This document shows, piece after piece, positions 25,883-32,598 of a DNA stretch of 64,000 nt. Every line of letters starts with the position of its first letter. Position 1 is the first letter of the stretch. Below the pieces are notes generated by a model, which saw only the letters and a list, made by a program, of their open reading frames with translations, searched no databases and was not told the DNA's origin. The stretch spans positions 62,001 through 126,000 of the forward strand of contig JAHBXZ010000007.1 of the NCBI GenBank assembly GCA_019636215.1, given 5' to 3'. This DNA comes from Planctomycetota bacterium (GTDB lineage Bacteria; Planctomycetota; UBA8742; UBA2392). The position numbers and the translations under genes were made by a program.

Positions 25883-25888
25883 GCGGGG
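25870..25888. repeat. CCCGCTGCGTAAGCGGG hairpin
   Basis: A 6-bp stem, CCCGCT/AGCGGG, surrounds GCGTA, and the TAA is the desaturase stop codon. A similar GGCTGCGTAAGCAGCC hairpin lies near 60125. Confidence 0.5.
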
Positions 25889-25906
25889 GGACGAACTACG
25901 AAAGGC

Positions 25907-25946
25907 ATCACGCGAAGGCGCGAAGGAAACGCGAAGGCGCGAAGAA
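25907..25946. repeat. Left inverted repeat of 90-residue cassette
   Basis: Two CGCGAAGGCGCGAAG units read left to right. They mirror 26229-26268 with only a few mismatches over about 40 bp. Confidence 0.75.
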
Positions 25947-25950
25947 GAAC

Positions 25951-26223
25951 ATGACCAAGGAAGTCGAGCTAGCCGTGATTTACTTGGGCGAGCAACCCAG
26001 GGCGACGGGATTCACCCGTCACCTGATTGCCGGAGAGCCCATGCCTCCACCAGCGATGCTGCGGATAGTGAAGTACGACGACCACGGATTTTACTTGCTG
26101 TACTGCAGTGTCGAGGGTGCGGCGTACACCGACACGTGGCATGAAACTATGGAGCACGCAATGGACCAGGCTGGTGCGGAATTCAACGTAAAGCCAACAG
26201 AATGGACGAACACGTGCCGGTAG
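25951..26223 (+). CDS. Small unknown protein in an inverted-repeat cassette
   Basis: No function recognised. The product is 90 residues with no signal peptide or membrane span. The middle (GFYLLYCSVEGAAYTDTWHE) and end (MEHAMDQAGAEFNVKPTEW) resemble a class of small orphan alpha/beta proteins with an F/YLLY...DTWH...A..qAe.EF.v.peeW pattern; this is by-eye recollection only. Inverted CGCGAAGGCGCGAAG repeats flank it exactly, and it interrupts the run between the two FAD enzymes, just as the GxxExxY gene interrupts oleC-oleD. It may be a passenger or the cargo gene of a small mobile unit. Confidence 0.65.
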   Translation: MTKEVELAVIYLGEQPRATGFTRHLIAGEPMPPPAMLRIVKYDDHGFYLLYCSVEGAAYTDTWHETMEHAMDQAGAEFNVKPTEWTNTCR

Positions 26224-26228
26224 AGCAG

Positions 26229-26268
26229 TTCTTCGCGCCTTCGCGCAATCTTCGCGCCTTTGCGTCAG
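26229..26268. repeat. Right inverted repeat of 90-residue cassette
   Basis: CTTCGCGCCTTCGCGC and CTTCGCGCCTTTGCG units are the reverse complement of 25907-25946. They lie between the small gene and the second desaturase-like gene. Confidence 0.75.
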
Positions 26269-26288
26269 GCAGTTTGCCGTGAGACAAC

Positions 26289-27794
26289 ATGACCACTGAC
26301 CAACAATCCGGCTTCAACCTCAAAACCGAAGCCAAGCGCGTGCTACGCGGCTCTTCGGGCGGGCGTTTGCAGCAGAAGGTGAACCCCGTTGATAAAGCCA
26401 AGGCCGAATACGACGTGATTGTCATCGGATCCGGCCTTGCGGGCATGACAGGCGCGAACGTGATGGCGACCCAGGGCTATCGCGTGTGTTTGCTGGAGCA
26501 GCACTACAACTACGGCGGGCTGGCGACCTGGTTCAAGCGGCCCGGCGGCCATGTGTTTGACATCAGCCTGCACGGTTTCCCGGTCGGCATGGTCAAGTCC
26601 ATGCGCCGCTATTGGTCCAAAGAAATCGCCGACAGCATCGTGCAACTGGAGAGCATCAAGTTTCACAACCCGCAGTTCAGCTTCGAAACCCAGTTCACGC
26701 GTGAAGACTACACCAACAAGGTCGTCAACGCGTTCAAGCTCGACCGCGCGCATGTGGAGAGCTTCTACGACCACCTGCGCAAGATGGAGTATTTCCGAAA
26801 CGACGGCAAAACGACCGGCGAAATGCTGGAGACATTTTTTCCGGGCCGGAACGACGTGCACCGCGCGTTCATGGAGCCCATCACCTACGCCAACGGCAGC
26901 ACCCTGCACGAACCCGCCATCACCTATGGCATCGTGTTCAGCAACTTCATGAGCAAAGGCGTGTTCACCTTCAGCGGCGGCACCGACCAGCTGATCATGA
27001 AAATGCGCAAGATCATGGCCGCCAATGGCGTGGACATGTTCAGCGGCGCGCAGGTCGAGAAAATCAATGTCGAGAGAGGCCGCGTGACCGGCGTGCGCGC
27101 CAATGGCCGCGACATCAAGGCCAAGGTTGTGCTCAGCAACGCCAACATCAAGGGCACGGTGCTGAAGCTGACCGGTGCGGAGAACTTCAAGCCCGAGTTC
27201 ATTGAGAAAACTCGCGCGATCCGCCTGAGTGGCTCGTCCTGCCAGGTCTACATGGGTGTGAAGCAGGGCCAGGAAATCCCGTTCATCACCGACCTTCTGT
27301 TCTGTAGCGAGGCCGACCATTTCACCAGCGAAGAGCTGTGCGAACTGCGAACCAAAAGCCGAACCTTCAGCTTTTACTACCCCAAGACACGGCCTCACCT
27401 GCCCAACGCGGGCTACACGATTGTCAGCAGCAACAACGCCAAGTGGGAAGACTGGGCGGCGCTGGATGAAACCGAGTACGAGCGCGAAAAGAATGCGCTG
27501 ATTGAGCGCACGGTGGCGCACCTGGAAAAATTCATCCCGGACATCCGCGGCAAGCTCGATCACGTAGAGGCCAGCACACCCCGCACCTTCAACTTTTACG
27601 CGGCCCACAACGAAGGGGCGAGCTTCGGCACCAAGTTCGAAGGCCTCGAAATCAGCCAGGGCCTGTGCGAGCAAGTTCCCGGCCTGTTTCACGCGGGGTC
27701 TGTCGGGATCATCATGTCCGGCTGGCTTGGCACAGTGAATTACGGCGTGATCACAGCCAACAAAATGGCCGAATACCTGCACGTGGCCAAGTGA
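26289..27794 (+). CDS. CrtI/phytoene-desaturase-like FAD oxidoreductase
   Basis: 501-residue FAD enzyme of the carotenoid desaturase/isomerase superfamily. The nucleotide-binding motif starts near residue 42 ([19 protein letters not shown], then [17 protein letters not shown]). [14 protein letters not shown] is the family's conserved middle element, and the C-terminus has [20 protein letters not shown]. It carries an N-terminal extension of 40 polar residues. It is related to the 24224 product but has no REP insertions. Its stop overlaps the FabZ start (GTGA). Desaturation or double-bond isomerisation of an ACP-bound chain is inferred from context only. Confidence 0.87.
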   Translation: MTTDQQSGFNLKTEAKRVLRGSSGGRLQQKVNPVDKAKAEYDVIVIGSGLAGMTGANVMATQGYRVCLLEQHYNYGGLATWFKRPGGHVFDISLHGFPVGMVKSMRRYWSKEIADSIVQLESIKFHNPQFSFETQFTREDYTNKVVNAFKLDRAHVESFYDHLRKMEYFRNDGKTTGEMLETFFPGRNDVHRAFMEPITYANGSTLHEPAITYGIVFSNFMSKGVFTFSGGTDQLIMKMRKIMAANGVDMFSGAQVEKINVERGRVTGVRANGRDIKAKVVLSNANIKGTVLKLTGAENFKPEFIEKTRAIRLSGSSCQVYMGVKQGQEIPFITDLLFCSEADHFTSEELCELRTKSRTFSFYYPKTRPHLPNAGYTIVSSNNAKWEDWAALDETEYEREKNALIERTVAHLEKFIPDIRGKLDHVEASTPRTFNFYAAHNEGASFGTKFEGLEISQGLCEQVPGLFHAGSVGIIMSGWLGTVNYGVITANKMAEYLHVAK

Positions 27795-29080
27795 CCACTC
27801 CTCTCGAACAGGTGAAGGCCACGATCCCGCACCGCGAACCATTCTTGTTCGTGGACGAAATTCTTGAACGCGCCGAAGGCCGCATCGTCACGCAACGGCT
27901 GGTCCGCGCCGACGAGCCGCATTTTGCGGGCCACTATCCCGACAGCCCCCTGATGCCCGGCGTGCTGCTGTGCGAGGCCTGCTTCCAAACCGGCGCGATG
28001 CTGCTGAGTGGGAGCGCAGGCCTCCGGCCGCAACCGGGGAGCGCTGGCCACCGGCCGGCACCGGATGAGGGCGTCCCGCCCTCATCGTCGTTCCTTGCAC
28101 CCAAAGATAGAGTGAAGCAAACCGGCCGCGGCCACCTGCCGCATTGGGACCAATCCGGTGCCACCTACTTCGTTACGTTTCGGCTTGCGGATTCCCTTCC
28201 CGAAGAAGCCAGGCAACGAATCGACTCGGCCCGACAGGAGATTTTCAGGCGGGCTGAACAGGAGAGCACGCCGCTCACGGCCTCTGAGCACGAGGCGTTG
28301 GACGGGCTATACACGGAGCGCATGGATGAGTTCCTCAATGCGGGCCACGGTGCGTGCTACCTGGCGGATGTGCGCTGTGCGCAGATCGTGGCAAGGGCGA
28401 TTCAGCACTTCGACAACGACCGCTATGTGGTTTACGCGTGGGTCGTGATGCCGAACCATGTCCACGTGGTGTTTCGTGCAAACCCGGGTCGTGAGTTGGC
28501 AGAGATCATGCACTCATGGAAGTCGTTCACCGCGAAAGAGTGCAACAAGGTTTTGGGGCGATCGGGAGAGTTCTGGCAGCGCGAGTATTTTGATCGGATC
28601 GTGCGCGACCGAGCCGATTTTGAGCGACGGGTTCGGTACACGCTGGGCAATCCGTCGGCGGCGGGCCTGTTGGATTGGCAGTGGGTTGGGGGAAGGGCCG
28701 CGGACGGGACGTCCACGGCAGATGCCGGCCAGAGGCCAGCGCTCGCGGATGCCGGCCAGAGGCCAGCGCTCCCGGATGCCGGCCAGAGGCCAGCGCTCCC
28801 GGATGCCGGCCAGAGGCCAGCGCTCCCGGATGCCGGCCAGAGGCCAGCGCTCCCGGATGCCGGCCAGAGGCCAGCGCTCTTGGAGCGCAAGCCGGTGCTT
28901 ACGCGCATTCTTGAGGCCAAGTTTCGGGGTATGGTGCGGCCGGGCGATGTGCTTCGCATTGAAGTCGAGCAGGAAGAGAAAATGGGCGATGCCTATGTGA
29001 TGAACGGGCGCGTGGATGTGGCGGGCAAGAACGTGCTGCGCGTGAAATTCATTGTGGCGATGGTGGAGGTGCCGGCTTGA
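27791..29080 (+). CDS. FabZ-type dehydratase interrupted in frame by REP-RAYT-REP (429-residue chimera)
   Basis: Residues 1-73 are the first half of a hot-dog 3-hydroxyacyl-ACP dehydratase: [12 protein letters not shown], catalytic His48 in [15 protein letters not shown] and Glu62 in [14 protein letters not shown]. Residues 365-429 are its second half ([19 protein letters not shown] ... [13 protein letters not shown]). Between them, about 291 codons encode REP peptides (74-97), a complete Y1/RAYT transposase (about 108-298, HVH at 223-225, Tyr266) and six DAGQRPALx repeats (311-364). Removing these leaves 138 residues, a normal FabZ length. There is no stop or frameshift. The GTG start overlaps the previous stop, and the TGA overlaps fabI (TTGA). 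Whether the chimera folds is unknown. Confidence 0.88.
   Translation: MTTPLEQVKATIPHREPFLFVDEILERAEGRIVTQRLVRADEPHFAGHYPDSPLMPGVLLCEACFQTGAMLLSGSAGLRPQPGSAGHRPAPDEGVPPSSSFLAPKDRVKQTGRGHLPHWDQSGATYFVTFRLADSLPEEARQRIDSARQEIFRRAEQESTPLTASEHEALDGLYTERMDEFLNAGHGACYLADVRCAQIVARAIQHFDNDRYVVYAWVVMPNHVHVVFRANPGRELAEIMHSWKSFTAKECNKVLGRSGEFWQREYFDRIVRDRADFERRVRYTLGNPSAAGLLDWQWVGGRAADGTSTADAGQRPALADAGQRPALPDAGQRPALPDAGQRPALPDAGQRPALPDAGQRPALLERKPVLTRILEAKFRGMVRPGDVLRIEVEQEEKMGDAYVMNGRVDVAGKNVLRVKFIVAMVEVPA
28010..28882 (+). mobile_element. REP-associated tyrosine transposase (RAYT) unit nested in fabZ
   Basis: The unit begins with two REP heads (GGGAGCGCAGG at 28010, GGGAGCGCTGG near 28037) and ends with inverted tails (CCAGCGCTC), the same boundary logic as the small REP units in the desaturase gene. 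The coding part, about 28112-28690, shows Y1_Tnp features: [23 protein letters not shown] (HUH pair) and [13 protein letters not shown] with the nucleophilic Tyr. It runs in the fabZ frame. Possible internal starts such as the GTG of [13 protein letters not shown] lack a good ribosome site. It could be the autonomous source of the short REP copies in this cluster. Confidence 0.87.
28721..28882 (+). repeat. Six tandem 27-bp REP-tail repeats
   Basis: Six consecutive copies of GATGCCGGCCAGAGGCCAGC plus GCTCCCG (27 bp each) are nearly identical. They encode [11 protein letters not shown], and the 27-bp period keeps the frame. Confidence 0.95.
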
Positions 29081-29904
29081 GCGACTTTCTGCAACTTGAG
29101 GGCAAGACGATCGCCGTCTTCGGCGCGGCCAACCGAAAGTCTGTGGCCTGGCTGGTGGCGGAGACGCTGGCTGCAGCCGGCGCGCAGGTGGTGCATGTGG
29201 TTCGTGACGCAAAGATTGCGGGCGAGATTGAGGCGTTGCTGAAGAAGGGAGCCATGGCCGCGGCAGGCGGGGCGCCTGCGCTACGGGTTCTGATCTGCGA
29301 TGTCGAGAAACAGCCCGAGATTGATGCCGTGGCCGCCGAACTGGCCAAGCTTGGCCCTCTGCACGGGTTTGTGCACAGCCTGGCCTTTGCGAATTACAGC
29401 GAAGGCTTCAAGCCGTTTCACGAAACGAAGCGCGAGGATTTTCTGCAGGCGCTCAACATCAGCGCGTTTTCACTGGTTGCGCTGGCCAACGCACTCAAGC
29501 CGCACCTGGCGCCGGATTCTGCCGTGGTCACCATCGGCATCAGCACCACCCGCATGGCCGCCGAGAACTACGGCTACATGGCGCCGATCAAGGCCGCGCT
29601 GCACAGCAGTGTCGTGTTTCTGGCCAAGAGTTTCGGCGAGTCCCGCGTGCGATTCAACGCCGTGTGCCCGGGCCTGCTGAAAACCAGCGCCAGCGCGGGC
29701 ATCCCGGGCTATCTGGACAGCTACCTGTACGCCGAAGCCGCCACACTGCGCAAGCAGGCCGTGGCCACGCAGGAAGTCGCTAACGCGGTGGCGTTCATGC
29801 TCAGCCCTCGCAGCAGTGGCATCAACGCGCAGGAAATCGTGGTGGACGCCGGCATGGGCGTGAACTATTTCGACAAGGCGATTGTCAGCAAGGCCACGAA
29901 GTAG
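29077..29904 (+). CDS. Enoyl-ACP reductase, FabI-like SDR
   Basis: Reduces trans-2-enoyl-ACP, or acts as a related SDR in this dedicated synthase. The 275-residue protein has the FabI-type nucleotide site [21 protein letters not shown] and [17 protein letters not shown]. The catalytic Tyr and Lys lie in [19 protein letters not shown] (YxxxxxxK spacing of FabI), followed by [13 protein letters not shown] short Ala/Gly-rich stretch ([14 protein letters not shown]) near residue 65 looks like a degenerate repeat-derived insert (AGGAPALR), so this gene may also carry REP traces. The TTG start overlaps the FabZ stop, which couples translation to the chimeric gene upstream. It is the last gene of the cluster. 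Confidence 0.88.
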   Translation: MSDFLQLEGKTIAVFGAANRKSVAWLVAETLAAAGAQVVHVVRDAKIAGEIEALLKKGAMAAAGGAPALRVLICDVEKQPEIDAVAAELAKLGPLHGFVHSLAFANYSEGFKPFHETKREDFLQALNISAFSLVALANALKPHLAPDSAVVTIGISTTRMAAENYGYMAPIKAALHSSVVFLAKSFGESRVRFNAVCPGLLKTSASAGIPGYLDSYLYAEAATLRKQAVATQEVANAVAFMLSPRSSGINAQEIVVDAGMGVNYFDKAIVSKATK

Positions 29905-29958
29905 AGTGTGGACTGGCAACCGTGGACTGCACCGCGCGCTGGCGCTTGCGGCTCTTGT

Positions 29959-30372
29959 TCAAGCCTTCTCCATGTCCACACCTTCAAGCAGCGTGCGGTT
30001 CACCGGGCACTTTTCGGCCACGGCGATCAGCTTCTCGCGTTGTTCAGGAGAGAGCTTGTCGCCAACCAGCTTGATCGTCTTACGTATCAGAGTGGCCTTG
30101 GCTTCTGGCCCGGCCGCGTTTTGTTCGGCAGGCGTGCGGCGAACAGGGTCAACTTCAACGACCACGCCTTCCAGTGGCATCTGTTTCAGGTTCGCGTAGT
30201 AGCGCAACGTCGCGGCCGTACAGGCGGCAAGTGCCGCGCCCAACAGCGAGAACGCAGCAGGACCCTGGTCTTGGCCGCCTTTGTCTGTGGGTTCATCGCT
30301 GATGATGGTGTGATTGTCGATCTTCAGTTCAACGCGAAAGCCGCTTGGGCCAAGTGTGCCGATTGCCTGCAT
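29959..30372 (-). CDS. OsmC family protein
   Basis: Predicted thiol-dependent peroxidase of the OsmC/Ohr superfamily, 137 residues. The two conserved cysteines lie in LGAALAACTAATLRYYANL and AEKCPVNRTLLEG. The usual family features are present: an N-terminal beta sheet, then a long helix with the first Cys. The substrate may be an organic or fatty-acid hydroperoxide. It is convergent with fabI, with 54 bp between stops. That it protects unsaturated lipids made next door is a speculative link based on position only. Confidence 0.9.
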   Translation of the reverse strand: MQAIGTLGPSGFRVELKIDNHTIISDEPTDKGGQDQGPAAFSLLGAALAACTAATLRYYANLKQMPLEGVVVEVDPVRRTPAEQNAAGPEAKATLIRKTIKLVGDKLSPEQREKLIAVAEKCPVNRTLLEGVDMEKA

Positions 30373-30672
30373 GGGATCTCCGGGTGACAGAACCGTGGTT
30401 CATTGATCAAACGCCTGTGTATGCCAGTGTTGTTCCGAACACGCCACGGTTGACGCTGAACCTTGCGTCGCGCCCGCCGTTTACAGTGGCAATTCATTTG
30501 GGCTTCAAGTGTTTTGCTGGCGCTCTGGTTTCGCGCAAGATTGCATTGCGCACTGGCGGTGCTAACCTAGAACGCCACTTGGGGATCCGGTTGTTGCCAT
30601 AAGTTCTGCCCGCGCCTTTGGGTGCGGCGGTGCGCGTTGATTACTTTGTATTGAGGACGAAGGAGGAGGCAT
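30373..30672. other. Intergenic region before 30673 gene
   Basis: A 300-bp gap between the OsmC start (minus) and the next plus-strand gene. A short open frame across it (to 30602) has no family features and is dismissed. Promoters for both neighbours must lie here, and AAGGAGGAGG precedes the ATG at 30673. I found no RNA gene or repeat. Confidence 0.4.
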
Positions 30673-32301
30673 ATGTTCAAAGCAGCAGGATTGGCTTGTG
30701 TGGCCCTTATGGCTGCACTGTTTGCCGGGCAGGCCAGTGCGGCATTCAACATCCAGACCGGGAACATCCAGTTCACTGGCAACCAGCTGGCCGAGCTCTA
30801 CTTCGATGTGGACTTCGGCGGCACTTCCCACTCCGAAACCTGGGACATATCGCTGTCCTGGACAGCCAACTCGGGCGTCTCGGTTCGGATGTTTGACTGC
30901 GACCGGGCGGCGTCCGCAACCAGCGATGCCCTTTGGGTCGCTTCGGTTTCCGGTGCCAACACCAATCCGCCCCACACGCCGGGAAGCGGCACCCTGGCAG
31001 GGTTCTACACGACCCCGAGTTACCAGGGCGTACACCGGTTTTTCCTGCTGATTCAGCCCATGGACACAGCCGGAACATTTCCGAACACCGTAACCGCAAC
31101 CATTTCCAACGCCGCGCAGGCGGCAACCTGCACCGGCTTCCTGAATCACTTCTGGACTACTCAGAACGCCACGAACATCGGCACCAGCGGCGCTTCGGCT
31201 GGCTTCATGCGCAACTATCTTCAGCAGACGTTCGGCATCGCCACGCTGGGCGGCGCCAGCGACCAGATCCAGTTTGATGTGACCACAACGTTTCCGGGCA
31301 CGGCCGCGCCGGGTGTAGTGAGCCTGCGGGTGCTCTCGGCTGCGGGCACCACCGGCAGTGTGGCTTTTGATTTCTATGACCTGGAAGCCAACGGCGGACA
31401 GACCCCTGCGTTCACGCTTTCCGTTGCGGCCTCGGCGGCAGCCGCCAATTCGCATACCACGGCGGCGTACTCCAACACCAAGAAGTTCCGCATCATCATG
31501 CGGGCGGGCACCGGCTTTGCCGGCTCGTCGCTGACAAACTTCTGGCTGACCTTTGGCACAGGAGTGGAAATCAACGACTTCCTGATGTCTGACCCGCTGC
31601 CCATGCAGGCTACACCAAAGGTGCAGATCACACCTGGCGGATCCGCTATCAGCAGCACCACGACCCTTACGGCCAGCGGCGGTTCGGGCACTCCGACCTA
31701 CAACTGGACTTTGCAGGGCACTGTTCCCACCGGCGTCAGCCTGAGTGCGGCCACCGGTACGACGGTTGACCTGGTGATCAGTGGCAGTCCTACGGGCAGT
31801 GTCACCGTGCGCTGCACCAACGGCACCGGGCCGGAGTTCGACGAAGAGACCTATACGCTAGGCGGCGGCGGTGGTGGCGGCGGACTGACCATCACCACGG
31901 CCAGCCTGCCCAATGGCACAGTGAACGTGGCCTACAACTTCACCGTGGCGGGCAGCGGCGGCACACCCCCGTACAGCTGGAGTGCCACGGGCCTGCCGGT
32001 TGGCTATACGATCAATCCTAGCACGGGTGCCATCACCGGCACCACGACCACAACGGGTACATTCCCGGTGACTGTTACGCTGACGGATTCGGCCACGCCC
32101 ACACCGAACACCACCAACAAGAACTTTAACCTGGTCATCGGCACAGGTGGCGGCGGTGGTGGTGGTGGCGGACTCGGTGGTGGCGGCGGTGGCGGTGGCG
32201 GCGGCGGTTGCGCGGCCGAAACTGGCTACGCGGCCTGGTTGTTGATCGGCCTGGCGGGCCTTGGCGCGCTTGCCCTGCGTCGGCGTCGCGTAGCCAGCTA
32301 G
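30673..32301 (+). CDS. Secreted protein with putative-Ig repeat and MYXO-CTERM-like tail
   Basis: Unknown function, 542 residues. A signal peptide ends at about residue 23 (ALFAGQASAA). An N-terminal domain of about 290 residues (NIQTGNIQFTGNQLAELYFD) is shared with the next gene. A bacterial-Ig-like segment is followed by one He_PIG-type repeat (AYNFTVAGSGGTPPYSWSAT, GTFPVTVTLTDSATPTP). A polyglycine linker then leads to a sorting-signal-like end: Cys, a hydrophobic span (YAAWLLIGLAGLGALAL) and RRRR. GlyCys + span + Arg tails of this type are processed surface anchors in myxobacteria (MYXO-CTERM). The matching processing enzyme was not found in the window. Confidence 0.85.
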   Translation: MFKAAGLACVALMAALFAGQASAAFNIQTGNIQFTGNQLAELYFDVDFGGTSHSETWDISLSWTANSGVSVRMFDCDRAASATSDALWVASVSGANTNPPHTPGSGTLAGFYTTPSYQGVHRFFLLIQPMDTAGTFPNTVTATISNAAQAATCTGFLNHFWTTQNATNIGTSGASAGFMRNYLQQTFGIATLGGASDQIQFDVTTTFPGTAAPGVVSLRVLSAAGTTGSVAFDFYDLEANGGQTPAFTLSVAASAAAANSHTTAAYSNTKKFRIIMRAGTGFAGSSLTNFWLTFGTGVEINDFLMSDPLPMQATPKVQITPGGSAISSTTTLTASGGSGTPTYNWTLQGTVPTGVSLSAATGTTVDLVISGSPTGSVTVRCTNGTGPEFDEETYTLGGGGGGGGLTITTASLPNGTVNVAYNFTVAGSGGTPPYSWSATGLPVGYTINPSTGAITGTTTTTGTFPVTVTLTDSATPTPNTTNKNFNLVIGTGGGGGGGGGLGGGGGGGGGGGCAAETGYAAWLLIGLAGLGALALRRRRVAS

Positions 32302-32311
32302 TGTGATCTGC

Positions 32312-32352
32312 ATACAGTCAACGAGGCCCGCGCATGCGGGCCTCGTTTGTTT
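32312..32352 (+). terminator. Terminator after 30673 gene
   Basis: ACGAGGCCCGC, a short GCAT-type loop and GCGGGCCTCGT are followed by TTGTTTG. Confidence 0.75.
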
Positions 32353-32598
32353 GTGACACGGTTGTGACGCATCACAAAATTGGTCGTAAACCCTGTAGTC
32401 TCCGGGCGGGCTGTTCCACACACAGTAGGACAACCAAACGGAGTTTGTCCGTGCCTTCATCGCCCAGACCTGCACAAGTCTGGGCGAATCGGGGCCTTGG
32501 CATTTGTCCGGGTTTGTTTGGATTGGTTGTGGCAGTCCGCTAGACTTCCGGTGGGGACTGATTTCGAGACTGGGCTGAGTCAGACGTGGGGGAATTCA

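Noticed and set aside
28721-28882. Tandem 27-bp array considered as a CRISPR
   Set aside because: Copies are directly adjacent with no spacers, lie in a coding frame and match REP tails; no cas genes nearby.
30345-30602. 85-codon plus-strand frame in the OsmC upstream gap
   Set aside because: No ribosome site, no family features, and it partly overlaps the OsmC coding start.
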